Made by a program: the position numbers and the translations under genes. From an uncultured bacterium (GTDB taxonomy: Bacteria > Actinomycetota > Actinomycetes > S36-B12 > CAIYMF01), in NCBI GenBank assembly GCA_903826575.1, contig CAIKEU010000050.1, forward strand, positions 1-42,094: DNA of 42,094 nt, in the 5' to 3' direction. This document shows, piece by piece, positions 1 through 8,537 of the stretch. The notes under the pieces were generated by a model. It searched no databases. It was given only the letters and a program-made list of their open reading frames with translations, and was not told the origin of the DNA. The first letter of the stretch is position 1, and every line of letters starts with the position of its first letter.

Positions 1-1942
1 ACACCGCTTGGTCCGATGGAACGTAAAGCTCAAACCCTAGCTCGCCTACGTACGTCACGCGCAGCGCCAAAACCCGCGAGTATCCGACCTCGATGTACTG
101 CGCGGTGAGATACGGAAATGCCAACTCTGACAGGTCATCTGGGCCCACCCGAGTGAGCAGCTCCCGCGACTTCGGCCCCTGAACTGTCAGGAGCGTGTAG
201 CCAGCTGTGACATCTGTGATCACAGCGAATTCGTCAGCGCGCACTTCGTCTCGCACCATCTTCTCAACACGACGGTGGGTGATATCGGAAACGACGACGA
301 GGAATTCGTCCGCTTCTAACCGTGTCACGGTTAGATCGGCTTCGATTCCGCCCGCATCGTTCAACCACTGCGTGTAGACGACTCGTCCGACCTCACCGGC
401 AACATCATTCGCACTGAGGCGATCAAGAACATCGGCCGCATTCGGACCTTGCACTAGGAACTTTGACATGAGCGTCATGTCAATAACCCCAACGTTTTCC
501 CGGATTGTGCGGTGTTCCTCGGCGACCCACGCGCGATGTTCGCCCAGACCCCACGAGTTATGCTCGTCTGGAATCTCCCCAGTCGGCGAAAACCACTCCG
601 GGTACTCCCAGCCATGTGAGCATGCGAACTTCGCACCCTTGGCCGCCCACACCTCGTGAAGTGGCGTGCGTCGAATATTGCGGGCTGTCTTGTTTTGGAA
701 GTTCGGGAAACCACCATCACCGAAGAGCACACCTAGTTGCTCGACCGTGCGCTCAGTCCGGAAGCGAAGGGTGTTCTCAAATGGCAGCGCACGTTCTACG
801 TGATACCCAGCCATATCGACTGGCGCAACCCCATCAACAATCCACGACGCCAGCGCGCTTCCGATACCCCCACCAGACAGGATGCCAACGGAGTTCAAGC
901 CAGCCGCGGCCCACATGCCGTCAACCTCGGGTACCGGACCCACCATCGGCATCACGTCGTGCGTGAAGCTTTCCGGACCACAGAAGAACGTGCGGATTCC
1001 GGCCGTTGCAAGGCTCGGAATGCGTTCCATCGCATTATCGAGAAATGGCGTAACTCGTTCGTAGTCCGGCGGAATCGTGCCGAAGGCAAATTCATTCGGC
1101 GCACCTTCCGGGTGCCAAGCCTTACCCACCGGCTCAAAGAGTCCGACGAGCAGGCCCCCACCCTCTTCCCGGAAGTAGCCGTACGATCCCGGATCTTCGA
1201 TGATGGGAAGATCACGATTCACGCCATCAATCGGCTCGGTCAGCAGGTAGTAATGCTCCGCGGCTTGCAGAGGTAGATCCACCCCGGCAGCTTGTGCCAG
1301 TTGCCGACTCCAGAGACCGGCAGCGATGACGACATGTTCACATTCGATATCACCCTGATCGGTCATCACCCCCGTGACGCGTCGTCCATTCTTGATGAAT
1401 CCCACGACGGTGACACCTTCAAGAACCGTTGCGCCACCTTGTTTTGCGCCCTTGGCGAGCGCAGTGGCGACACCGACAGGATCGGCTCGACCCTCGTCCA
1501 CGACGTATGAAGCTCCAAGAATGTCATGGGTCTTGAGCAGCGGGAACAACGTCGCAACTTCGGCGGCCGAGATCAACTCATTCGGGACGCCGTAGCCAAC
1601 CTGGAAGTCACGTTCGCGGACGATGCTTTCCAGATGCGGCTCGTCGCAGGCAATGTGAACGTGCCCCACGGGACGAAAGCCCGTGGAATGGCCGGTCTCT
1701 TCCTCTAAACGCGAGTAAAGATCACGGGAGTATCGCGACATCCACAGCGATGTTTCGGTGTGGTAGCCCGCACTGGTGATCAGCCCGGCCGCATGCCACG
1801 TGGTGCCGGCAGTGAGTTCATGCTTTTCCAAGAGCACAACATCACTGACACCGAGCTTGGTGAGGTGGTAAGCGACCGAACAGCCGATAACACCGCCGCC
1901 GACGATGACGACCCGCGCGCGAGTGGGTAGCTGCTCAACCAC
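1..1942 (-). CDS. FAD-dependent dimethylglycine/sarcosine dehydrogenase-like protein with GcvT domain (partial)
   Basis: Probably oxidatively demethylates an N-methylated amine such as sarcosine or dimethylglycine and passes the one-carbon unit to tetrahydrofolate. About 647 codons are visible; the C-terminus lies beyond the left edge (related enzymes are around 800 residues). A Rossmann FAD motif, VVIVGGGVIG, is at residues 11-20. TTWHAAGL at 47-54 resembles the segment whose His carries covalent FAD in mammalian dimethylglycine and sarcosine dehydrogenases (here His50). A GcvT/aminomethyltransferase-like region begins near residue 430 and continues to the edge. The GTG start at 1942 follows GGAAGAGG by about seven bases. 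It is the last visible gene of a minus-strand run behind DUF2332. The exact substrate is uncertain because this family has many specificities. Confidence 0.85.
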   Translation of the reverse strand, partial: MVEQLPTRARVVIVGGGVIGCSVAYHLTKLGVSDVVLLEKHELTAGTTWHAAGLITSAGYHTETSLWMSRYSRDLYSRLEEETGHSTGFRPVGHVHIACDEPHLESIVRERDFQVGYGVPNELISAAEVATLFPLLKTHDILGASYVVDEGRADPVGVATALAKGAKQGGATVLEGVTVVGFIKNGRRVTGVMTDQGDIECEHVVIAAGLWSRQLAQAAGVDLPLQAAEHYYLLTEPIDGVNRDLPIIEDPGSYGYFREEGGGLLVGLFEPVGKAWHPEGAPNEFAFGTIPPDYERVTPFLDNAMERIPSLATAGIRTFFCGPESFTHDVMPMVGPVPEVDGMWAAAGLNSVGILSGGGIGSALASWIVDGVAPVDMAGYHVERALPFENTLRFRTERTVEQLGVLFGDGGFPNFQNKTARNIRRTPLHEVWAAKGAKFACSHGWEYPEWFSPTGEIPDEHNSWGLGEHRAWVAEEHRTIRENVGVIDMTLMSKFLVQGPNAADVLDRLSANDVAGEVGRVVYTQWLNDAGGIEADLTVTRLEADEFLVVVSDITHRRVEKMVRDEVRADEFAVITDVTAGYTLLTVQGPKSRELLTRVGPDDLSELAFPYLTAQYIEVGYSRVLALRVTYVGELGFELYVPSDQAV

Positions 1943-2028
1943 GTTGGTACCTCTTCCTTGACAACCATGGTGCACCTATCAGGTGATAGCCAAACTCTAG
2001 CAACCGCGCCGTCGGGGTGGAAGGTTTA

Positions 2029-3147
2029 TTACTCGGCACGTAGGTGCGGGGTTGACCATGTCACCGGTAGGCCCTGCGCCGGACTGTCCCCGAGCACTAC
2101 CGATGCACCGGCGGGCGCATCAATGTGGTTCAGCATCGGCCACGAGCGAATGACGACAGGGAACGACGACCCGACACGACTCTGCCGGAACTCGCGGGAC
2201 ACCTCAATTAGCGGACTACTCGCCGACGCAGTCAGCGCCAGTCCGGCAATGACCGCGTCGAACTCCGCTCGCTGCGCGTCACTGAGATACATCCACACCG
2301 ACGAATGCCACACAACCAGCGCAGAGCCTTCGCGCAGGCGCAGCGATCGAACATGGTCGATCACGTCACCCGCCCAAATATCGATAGGCACCGCATCGAC
2401 CAACTCCCATGCCCCACGAAGCCGCTCATACCGATCCAACTGATCGGGCCAGACGAATGACGTTAGATGCAACCGTCCTTCAGGGGTAGTCACATCAATA
2501 GGGTCACGATCAACGCCCACCCGTTCTACGACATTCGGCGTTGCAATCTGCGCCTCCATGCCGATCCAGGCATCAAGCAATTGGACGGGGGAATCAGCAG
2601 GGCCAACGTCATAGCCTGACCCGGTTATTCGCATATGGTCGGCACGAAGATGTAATCCTGCACTCGTTCCGAGCTCGTGTAACCGAATCGGCACATCCCA
2701 CGTCGCACTGACCATATGGAGAACGCCAACGAGTGCGGCGGCCCGGGCGATTTCATTGGTTTGGGGTGGACCGGCCAGAAGTTCTGGTAGACGGTCGCGA
2801 TGATCATCGAGACTTGCCACGAACGCATCAAAGCACATCTGCCTTGAGCGGCCGTCCTGCGGGACAACGCCACCAACAGTCGGAAAGAAGAGTGCGAGAA
2901 CCGGCGCTTTACGTTCCAGCACAAGGCGATGCGCGGCCCCGAGTATGCGCAACGGCACCATGTCCCCGGCCCGACAGCGCAGCCACGGTTCGAGAATCTC
3001 CTTCAACCGACTCGCACGACTTAACTCAAGAGCAGTCGCGCGACACAGTTCTTCATAGAGCGGCGAACCATTAATCGCCATCGCCTGAGCTTGGCGAGAA
3101 AACAGTGCACTCAAGTCGTCGATCTGGTCGAACTCCGCGATCGTCAC
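2029..3147 (-). CDS. DUF2332 family protein
   Basis: Function unknown; the family is mostly actinobacterial and proteobacterial and looks distantly methyltransferase-like. The product is about 372 residues, a usual family length. Hallmarks are the segment HELGTSAGLHLRAD in the middle, then RVGVDRDPIDVTTPEGRL and the adjacent FVWPDQLDRY. I chose the GTG at 3147 because AAAGGGG lies about ten bases upstream and it leaves 25 bases after the acyl-CoA dehydrogenase stop. The same frame is open to an ATG at 3210, which would overlap that gene by 38 bases and add 21 residues. It sits inside the lyase/acyl-CoA dehydrogenase run, so co-transcription is likely, but the link may be historical rather than functional. 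Confidence 0.8.
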   Translation of the reverse strand: MTIAEFDQIDDLSALFSRQAQAMAINGSPLYEELCRATALELSRASRLKEILEPWLRCRAGDMVPLRILGAAHRLVLERKAPVLALFFPTVGGVVPQDGRSRQMCFDAFVASLDDHRDRLPELLAGPPQTNEIARAAALVGVLHMVSATWDVPIRLHELGTSAGLHLRADHMRITGSGYDVGPADSPVQLLDAWIGMEAQIATPNVVERVGVDRDPIDVTTPEGRLHLTSFVWPDQLDRYERLRGAWELVDAVPIDIWAGDVIDHVRSLRLREGSALVVWHSSVWMYLSDAQRAEFDAVIAGLALTASASSPLIEVSREFRQSRVGSSFPVVIRSWPMLNHIDAPAGASVVLGDSPAQGLPVTWSTPHLRAE

Positions 3148-3172
3148 AACGTAGCGAGCCCCTTTGCGCGGA

Positions 3173-4375
3173 CTACGCGCGCTTGTAATCCTCGAGCAGT
3201 CGGCGACCAATAATCATGCGCTGAATATCAGCGGTACCTTCACCGATCATCAGCATCGGCGCTTCGCGGTAGAGACGTTCGATTTCATATTCCTTTGCGT
3301 AGCCATAGCCACCGTGAATACGGAACGAATCTTCAACAACTTCCTTGCAGTACTCACTGGCTAGGTACTTGGCCATACCTGACTCGAGGTCGTTACGCTC
3401 GCCGGCATCCTTCTTGCGCGCAGCCCGCACCATCATCTGGTGAGCGGCCTCAACCTTGACTGCCATGTCGGCCAGACGGAACTGAACAGCCTGGTGTTCA
3501 GCAATCTTCTTTCCGAACGTTTCGCGCTGCTGCGCATAGTCGATACCGAGTTCGAAGGCGCGAAGCGCCACCCCACAAGCACGCGCAGCCACGTTGACTC
3601 GGCCAACTTCAACGCCATCCATCATCTGATAGAAACCGCGGCCGGTCGTTCCACCCAGAATTCGATTGGACGGAATACGAAGACCGTCCATCACCAGTTC
3701 GGTGGTGTCGACTCCCTTGTAACCCATCTTCTCGATCTTGCCCGGAATCGTAAGACCGGGACGAACCTCACCGAAGCCAGAGGGCTTCTCCACGAGGAAC
3801 GTCGTCATCTTCTTGTAGACGCTCGATTCGGGGGCTGATTCATCATCGGTGCGCACAAGCACGGCCACGAGGTTTGACGATCCACCATTCGTTAGCCACA
3901 TCTTTTGGCCAGTCAGAATGTAGTCGTCACCATCACGCACGGCCTTGGAACGGATTGCCGCAACATCGGAGCCGCAGTGCGGCTCTGACATGGAGAAAGC
4001 GCCACGGACATCGCCGGCGGCCATCTTCGGCAAGAAGTATTCCTTCTGCTCATCAGTGCCGTGGTGCATCAGCATGTACGCGACAATGAAGTGCGTATTT
4101 ACGATGCCGCTCACACTCATCCAACCGCGCGCAATCTCTTCGATCGCGAGGGCGTACGTGAGCAGTGACTCGCCGAGGCCGCCATATTCTTCCGGAATCA
4201 TCAGCCCAAAAACGCCCATGGCCTTGAGCTGCTCGACGATCTCCGTCGGGTACTCATCGGCATGCTCAAGCTCTTGTGCGTTGGGAATAATTTCCTTCTC
4301 AACGAACTCATGAACCGCAGCCAGGATTTCGCCCTGAAGCTCGGTCAATCCCTCTGTGTGAGCCAACTGGCCCAT
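3173..4375 (-). CDS. Acyl-CoA dehydrogenase
   Basis: FAD-dependent alpha,beta-dehydrogenation of an acyl-CoA in the cytoplasm, with electrons passed to electron-transferring flavoprotein. The 400-residue length is normal. The family signature region MSEPHCGSDVAAIRS is followed by GQKMWLTNGG. Near the C-terminus are IHGGYGYAKEYEIERLYR and IGEGTADIQ; the Glu of GEGT aligns with the catalytic base of medium-chain acyl-CoA dehydrogenase. The ATG at 4375 follows GAGAGG by seven bases; an upstream in-frame start at 4405 lacks such a site. It lies 97 bases behind the malyl-CoA lyase-like gene on the same strand. That pairing is also seen in ethylmalonyl-CoA pathway loci, where the dehydrogenase acts on methylsuccinyl-CoA, so that substrate is a hypothesis only. 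Confidence 0.9.
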   Translation of the reverse strand: MGQLAHTEGLTELQGEILAAVHEFVEKEIIPNAQELEHADEYPTEIVEQLKAMGVFGLMIPEEYGGLGESLLTYALAIEEIARGWMSVSGIVNTHFIVAYMLMHHGTDEQKEYFLPKMAAGDVRGAFSMSEPHCGSDVAAIRSKAVRDGDDYILTGQKMWLTNGGSSNLVAVLVRTDDESAPESSVYKKMTTFLVEKPSGFGEVRPGLTIPGKIEKMGYKGVDTTELVMDGLRIPSNRILGGTTGRGFYQMMDGVEVGRVNVAARACGVALRAFELGIDYAQQRETFGKKIAEHQAVQFRLADMAVKVEAAHQMMVRAARKKDAGERNDLESGMAKYLASEYCKEVVEDSFRIHGGYGYAKEYEIERLYREAPMLMIGEGTADIQRMIIGRRLLEDYKRA

Positions 4376-4472
4376 GGTCGTTCCTCTCGTTAGCCCCGTA
4401 GGCAAAAGTGTCTACCAAGGTCTGCGTTCTCGCAGGTCGAATGGTCTTCGCGGGTCATTTCCCGACAGGAAA

Positions 4473-5441
4473 CTAACCCTGCGGTGGTTCGAAGCTTTGG
4501 GTGCGCTGCATACCCGCGGCCCGACCCTTGGAACTGACCACCAGTGCCATCTTGCGGCTAGCTTCGTCGATCATTTCGTCGCCGAGCATCACCGCCCCGC
4601 GGGCACCACCATCAGCGGAGGTGTAGTAGTCGTACGCATCGAGGATGAGTTCTGCATGGTCGTAGTCCTCTTGACGAGGTGAGAACACCTCGTTAGCGAT
4701 CGGGATTTGATCCGGGTGCAGCACCCACTTACCGTCGAATCCCAGTGCAGCCGACCGCTCAGACACGCGACGGTACCCATCAGGGTCACGAACCTGAAGG
4801 TACGGGCCGTCAATGGCGGCTTTGTTGTTTGCCCGCGCCGCCATGAGGATTCGCATGAGGATGTAGTGGTACGCATCGCCTTCGGTGTAACCGGGGGGCT
4901 GCTCACCAACAACCAACGTCTTCATGTTGATACTGGCCATGAAATCAGCCGGGCCAAAGATAATTGTCTCGATGCGCGGTGACGCGGCCGCAATGTCGTT
5001 CACGTTGTTTAGACCGGCTGCATTTTCGATCTGCGCCTCGATCCCGATCCGACCGACCTCTAGACCCATTGTCCGCTCAATCTGCGTGAGCAGAAGATCG
5101 AGAGCATCAATCTGACCAGCATTTTGAACCTTGGGAAGCATGATGCAGTCGAGATTGCGCCCTGCGTTTTCGACAACCTCGACGACATCTCGGTACGTCC
5201 ACGACGTCGTCCAGTCGTTTACGCGCACAGTGCGGATCTTGTCGCCGTAACCACCCTCGTTCAGTGCGGCAACAATGTTCTTACGTGCATCAGCCTTCGC
5301 AAGCGGGGCTACGGAATCCTCAAGGTCCAAGAAGACCTGATCGGTGGCAAGACCTTTGGCCTTGTCCAACATCTTCGGATTGCTTCCCGGAACGGCGAGA
5401 TTTGATCGGCGGGCACGCCATTGACGTGAAGGCTCACTCAT
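4473..5441 (-). CDS. HpcH/HpaI-family CoA ester lyase, L-malyl-CoA/beta-methylmalyl-CoA lyase-like
   Basis: Predicted Mg-dependent reversible cleavage of malyl-CoA or methylmalyl-CoA to glyoxylate plus acetyl- or propionyl-CoA. The 322 residues match malyl-CoA lyases (about 320) rather than the shorter citrate lyase beta subunit. Visible residues: Arg73 in VRVND for the CoA thioester side, and Glu139 (EAQIEN) and Asp166 (FGPADF), the usual Mg ligands, 27 residues apart as in characterised malyl-CoA lyases. The ATG at 5441 has no clear ribosome-binding site but has TAACCT at -12 to -7, so the gene probably heads a leaderless transcript that continues into the acyl-CoA dehydrogenase. Citramalyl-CoA lyase activity is an alternative. 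Confidence 0.85.
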   Translation of the reverse strand: MSEPSRQWRARRSNLAVPGSNPKMLDKAKGLATDQVFLDLEDSVAPLAKADARKNIVAALNEGGYGDKIRTVRVNDWTTSWTYRDVVEVVENAGRNLDCIMLPKVQNAGQIDALDLLLTQIERTMGLEVGRIGIEAQIENAAGLNNVNDIAAASPRIETIIFGPADFMASINMKTLVVGEQPPGYTEGDAYHYILMRILMAARANNKAAIDGPYLQVRDPDGYRRVSERSAALGFDGKWVLHPDQIPIANEVFSPRQEDYDHAELILDAYDYYTSADGGARGAVMLGDEMIDEASRKMALVVSSKGRAAGMQRTQSFEPPQG

Positions 5442-5447
5442 GGGACA

Positions 5448-5453
5448 AGGTTA
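5448..5453 (-). promoter_or_regulatory. Predicted -10 element of leaderless promoter (CoA ester lyase)
   Basis: TAACCT on the minus strand lies at -12 to -7 of the ATG at 5441. Transcription would then begin at the start codon itself. No purine-rich ribosome-binding site is present. Confidence 0.55.
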
Positions 5454-5532
5454 TCGTCCAACACTGGTGTTGACGAACTCTTTGTGCGGTAGTTCACACC
5501 TCAACAGAAGTATCGAAAAAGCCGCCAGCCGC

Positions 5533-6453
5533 TCAAGCGGGTGGCAGTTCTAGTAACTGCTCACTCGAACTGCCCCTGATCACCATGACTAGGCCAACAA
5601 AGAGCAAAATAACAGCGGGCACTATCGATAGCGGAGGCACCTGACCGAGCCAGAGCGCAGCGACGATGACCGCGCCTGGCATTTCGAGCAGGATCGCGAG
5701 GCTGCTAAATGTTGCCGAGGTCGTCTTCAGGACTCGATTGATCAACGTATGACCAAGTAGTTGCGCCCCGACCGTAAGTGCGACAATCGTCCACCAGCCA
5801 GATGCACCAAATCCAGACATCGGCGTTCGGAAAACTCCACACATAATCAATAAGACCGCTGCGGACATCGCGTAGACGATCGTCGTGTACACCGGGTTCG
5901 AAACGGTTTGACGAACCCGCTCCCCCGCAGTTACGTAGGCGGCCGACATGACGCCGCCGATCAACGCCAGCGCATCACCGAACAAGGCTTGCGTCTCCAG
6001 GACGAAGTCAATCCCGGTCAAGATCACAACGCCAACAAGTGCAACCGTGATACCGAGCCACACTTTGCGATCGATATAAACGCCCGCCCGACGAGCCATC
6101 AGTGCGGCCCAGATCGGCTGGGTTGAAACAAGAGCCGTTGACGAGGCAACTGACGTGTATCGCAAACTCGAGATCCAGGTCGCGAAGTGCAAGGCAAGCA
6201 GGAGCCCGGCCAGCCCGGCACCACTGAGCTCCAGCCGCGACAGTCGACTCCACTCATCGCGATGCCGCATCCATGCCCAAGGTGCCGTCGCAGCACTTCC
6301 GAACAGACAGCGATAAAACGAGATAGCAAGGGCCGGTGTGGCCGTCGCAGCGATCAACGGTGCACTTGTCGAAATGGCCGCTACCGCGACGCCAAGGGTG
6401 AGCACATCAGCGACGGGCGGACGCCCCAATTCGCTGCGATGCCCATCGGTCAT
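5533..6453 (-). CDS. EamA-family (drug/metabolite transporter) permease
   Basis: A small-molecule transporter or exporter of the DMT superfamily in the cytoplasmic membrane; substrate not predictable. About 306 residues with roughly ten hydrophobic segments arranged as two EamA repeats, starting near VLTGVAVAAI-like residues at the N-terminus and ending in a hydrophobic stretch before a short polar tail. The ATG at 6453 follows GGATGG by four bases; the same frame has a TTG at 6465. It is divergent from the MgtE-N/CBS gene, with about 90 bases between the two starts, and convergent with nothing, so it is probably monocistronic. Confidence 0.85.
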   Translation of the reverse strand: MTDGHRSELGRPPVADVLTLGVAVAAISTSAPLIAATATPALAISFYRCLFGSAATAPWAWMRHRDEWSRLSRLELSGAGLAGLLLALHFATWISSLRYTSVASSTALVSTQPIWAALMARRAGVYIDRKVWLGITVALVGVVILTGIDFVLETQALFGDALALIGGVMSAAYVTAGERVRQTVSNPVYTTIVYAMSAAVLLIMCGVFRTPMSGFGASGWWTIVALTVGAQLLGHTLINRVLKTTSATFSSLAILLEMPGAVIVAALWLGQVPPLSIVPAVILLFVGLVMVIRGSSSEQLLELPPA

Positions 6454-6531
6454 GACGCCATCCAATCAGGTACAGCTGATGTGGACCCGCGCCGCGAGGG
6501 AATCTGTTTCAGCCAGAACCGTTTCGCCCGA

Positions 6532-6537
6532 TACCCT
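6532..6537 (+). promoter_or_regulatory. Predicted -10 element of leaderless promoter (MgtE-N/CBS gene)
   Basis: TACCCT at -12 to -7 of the ATG at 6544, with only GAAGCC between it and the start codon. That leaves no room for a leader. Confidence 0.5.
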
Positions 6538-6543
6538 GAAGCC

Positions 6544-7839
6544 ATGAGCGGAGCGCCGACCCGAGTATTCGTCGCGCGCCTAGCCGGTATTGCGGCCTTC
6601 GACCCACGCGGAGACCAAGTCGGCAAGGTGCGCGATGTTGTGGTGACCCTTCGCCATGGCGCCAACGCCCCGCGCGTACTTGGGCTCGTGATTGAGGTGC
6701 AGCCTCGACGACGTATTTTCTGCCCGATGACCAGAGTCACGAGTATCGACGCCGGTGCCGTTGTGACCACAGGCTTACTAAATATCCGCCGCTTCGAGCA
6801 GCGCAGTGGTGAAACCTTGGTCATGAGTGAGCTCCTTGATCGTCGCGTCACGATCTTGGAAAACGGCGAAGTGGTCACCGTTCAAGACGTCGCCATCATG
6901 CAAGAGCGCACCCGCGATTGGGTCGTTTCGCGAATCTTCGTACGAAAGCCGAGCAAGGGCTTCCGCCGCCGTGGCGAGACGTTGACAGTCGATTGGAACG
7001 CAGTTTCAGGGCTTTCACTTCATGATCCCCAACAGGGCGTCGACAGTTTGCTCGCGACGGTCGAAAATCTTCGTGCGGCAGACCTCGCGAACGTTATGCA
7101 CGAGCTCACACCAAAGCGCCGTCAAGAACTTGCCGTGGCGCTCGACGATGAGAAGCTCGCAGATGTCCTCGAAGAACTTCCAGAGGACGACCGAATCGAA
7201 ATTCTGGCCTCGCTTGGCGGTGAGCGCGCCGCTGACATCCTCGAAGAAATGGATCCAGACGACGCGGCCGACCTGCTCTCTGAACTCCCACCCGAGCAGG
7301 CTGAGGCACTGCTGTCACTCGTTGAACCAGAGGAAGCTGAAGATCTACGCCGACTGCTGCGCTACGACGACTACACAGCCGGCGGAATGATGACGCCGGA
7401 GCCAGTGATCCTGCCACCAGATTCAACGGTTGCCGATGCTCTGGCTCGCATCCGAGAATCAGACCTTCCACCGGCCCTTGCCGCACAGGTGTATGTCGTG
7501 CGCCCACCATTTGAAACCCCGACGGGACGCTATCTAGGCGTCGCACATTTCCAGCGCTTACTGCGAGAACCACCGTCAACCCTGGTATCGGCCGTTCTTG
7601 ACGACACCCTCGAACCCATTGGCCCGCAAGCACCGCTGACGCAAGTGACCCGGTACTTCGCGACCTACAACTTGGTGGCCCTACCAGTGGTGGACGAGGA
7701 TGACCACCTTCTCGGGGCAGTGACAGTTGACGACGTCATCGACCACATGCTGCCGGAGAACTGGCGAGACGAGGATTCCCTAGACACCCTCGACGACGAG
7801 GATGATGACCTCGACGTGGACGAACTTCTGGACGAGTAG
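6544..7839 (+). CDS. MgtE N-terminal-domain and CBS-domain protein without a channel domain
   Basis: 431 residues. An N-terminal half of beta-rich PRC-barrel-like sequence (about 8-150) precedes an MgtE intracellular N domain (about 170-275) with repeated acidic helices such as LADVLEELPEDDRIEIL and ADLLSELPPEQAEALL. A CBS pair follows, starting at MMTPEPVILPPDSTVADAL (about 282-412). The tail is very acidic (about 415-431). No hydrophobic stretch long enough for the MgtE pore is present, so this is a soluble protein and not itself a magnesium channel. In MgtE the N and CBS domains sense Mg, so a sensory or regulatory role is plausible. An upstream extension of the frame to 6187 runs over the transporter gene and is rejected. 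DUF1003 follows ten bases downstream, which suggests one operon. It resembles M. tuberculosis Rv1232c. Confidence 0.85.
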   Translation: MSGAPTRVFVARLAGIAAFDPRGDQVGKVRDVVVTLRHGANAPRVLGLVIEVQPRRRIFCPMTRVTSIDAGAVVTTGLLNIRRFEQRSGETLVMSELLDRRVTILENGEVVTVQDVAIMQERTRDWVVSRIFVRKPSKGFRRRGETLTVDWNAVSGLSLHDPQQGVDSLLATVENLRAADLANVMHELTPKRRQELAVALDDEKLADVLEELPEDDRIEILASLGGERAADILEEMDPDDAADLLSELPPEQAEALLSLVEPEEAEDLRRLLRYDDYTAGGMMTPEPVILPPDSTVADALARIRESDLPPALAAQVYVVRPPFETPTGRYLGVAHFQRLLREPPSTLVSAVLDDTLEPIGPQAPLTQVTRYFATYNLVALPVVDEDDHLLGAVTVDDVIDHMLPENWRDEDSLDTLDDEDDDLDVDELLDE

Positions 7840-7849
7840 GAGGTGTGAG

Positions 7850-8518
7850 ATGGCACGTGAAAACAACCGTGGTCCACGTTTGGACCAGCCAATGGAACGC
7901 GGGCTGTCTCTGCGTCCATCAGTAGATCAAGAGGCCGTAGGCCGCCTGTCCGAACGGATCGCCCGGTTTCTTGGTTCGTGGCGGTTCATCGGTTACATGT
8001 CAGCGTTCGTATCGTTTTGGGTTCTGTGGAACACCCTTGGACCAACGAATCTGCGTTTTGACCAGTGGCCCTTCATTGGACTCACGCTGCTGTTGTCGCT
8101 ACAGGCGTCCTATGCAGCACCACTGATCTTGCTGTCGCAAAACCGTCAGTCCGACCGCGACCGCATCCAATATCAAGATGATCGCTCGAACACCGAACGA
8201 CTCATTGCTGACACTGAGTACCTCATGCGCGAAATCGCCTCATTGCGCATGGCCCTCGGCGAGGTCGCCACCCGCGATTACATCCGCGGCGAACTGCGCG
8301 ACATCATCGACGAACTCGACGACCGTGAAACGAAGAAGAAGAAAAAGAAAGATCGCCACTCTGATCACTCGGCAGATCACCTAGCTGACCACTCTGCAGA
8401 GCAACTGGCTGATTCGGCCTCCGACCAACCCGCTAACCGCGAATTGGCTGCCAAATCCGACAGTCCAAAGCATAAGCGGGACGCCGAACCCGAGACCGTC
8501 GACGAGCCACAGGACTGA
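7850..8518 (+). CDS. DUF1003 family membrane protein
   Basis: About 222 residues, function unknown. The conserved DUF1003 core carries two membrane segments (about 44-62 and 73-94). Between them is VLWNTLGPTNLRFDQWPFIGL, and after them LLSQNRQSDRDRIQYQDDRSN, both family hallmarks. A charged helical region follows, then six consecutive lysines (about 152-157), then a low-complexity tail built from variations of the unit SADHLADHSAEQ. AGGAGGTG lies just before the ATG at 7850, and the gene sits ten bases after the MgtE-N/CBS stop, so the two are probably co-translated. The tail is much longer than in most relatives I know and may bind a partner or nucleic acid, but this is inference. Confidence 0.85.
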   Translation: MARENNRGPRLDQPMERGLSLRPSVDQEAVGRLSERIARFLGSWRFIGYMSAFVSFWVLWNTLGPTNLRFDQWPFIGLTLLLSLQASYAAPLILLSQNRQSDRDRIQYQDDRSNTERLIADTEYLMREIASLRMALGEVATRDYIRGELRDIIDELDDRETKKKKKKDRHSDHSADHLADHSAEQLADSASDQPANRELAAKSDSPKHKRDAEPETVDEPQD

Positions 8519-8525
8519 TCTCGCG

Positions 8526-8531
8526 TAGCAT
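8526..8531 (+). promoter_or_regulatory. Predicted -10 element of leaderless promoter (mrp)
   Basis: TAGCAT at -12 to -7 of the ATG at 8538, inside the 19-base gap after the DUF1003 stop. It suggests that mrp has its own leaderless start in addition to any read-through. Confidence 0.5.
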
Positions 8532-8537
8532 CACACT

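Noticed and set aside
505-1276. Overlapping plus-strand open frames in the first 1.3 kb
   Set aside because: They lie opposite the flavoprotein, whose FAD and GcvT motifs are unambiguous.
6187-6543. Upstream extension of the MgtE-N/CBS frame to 6187
   Set aside because: It covers the start of the divergent transporter gene and adds only low-similarity arginine-rich sequence; the ATG at 6544 fits a leaderless start.
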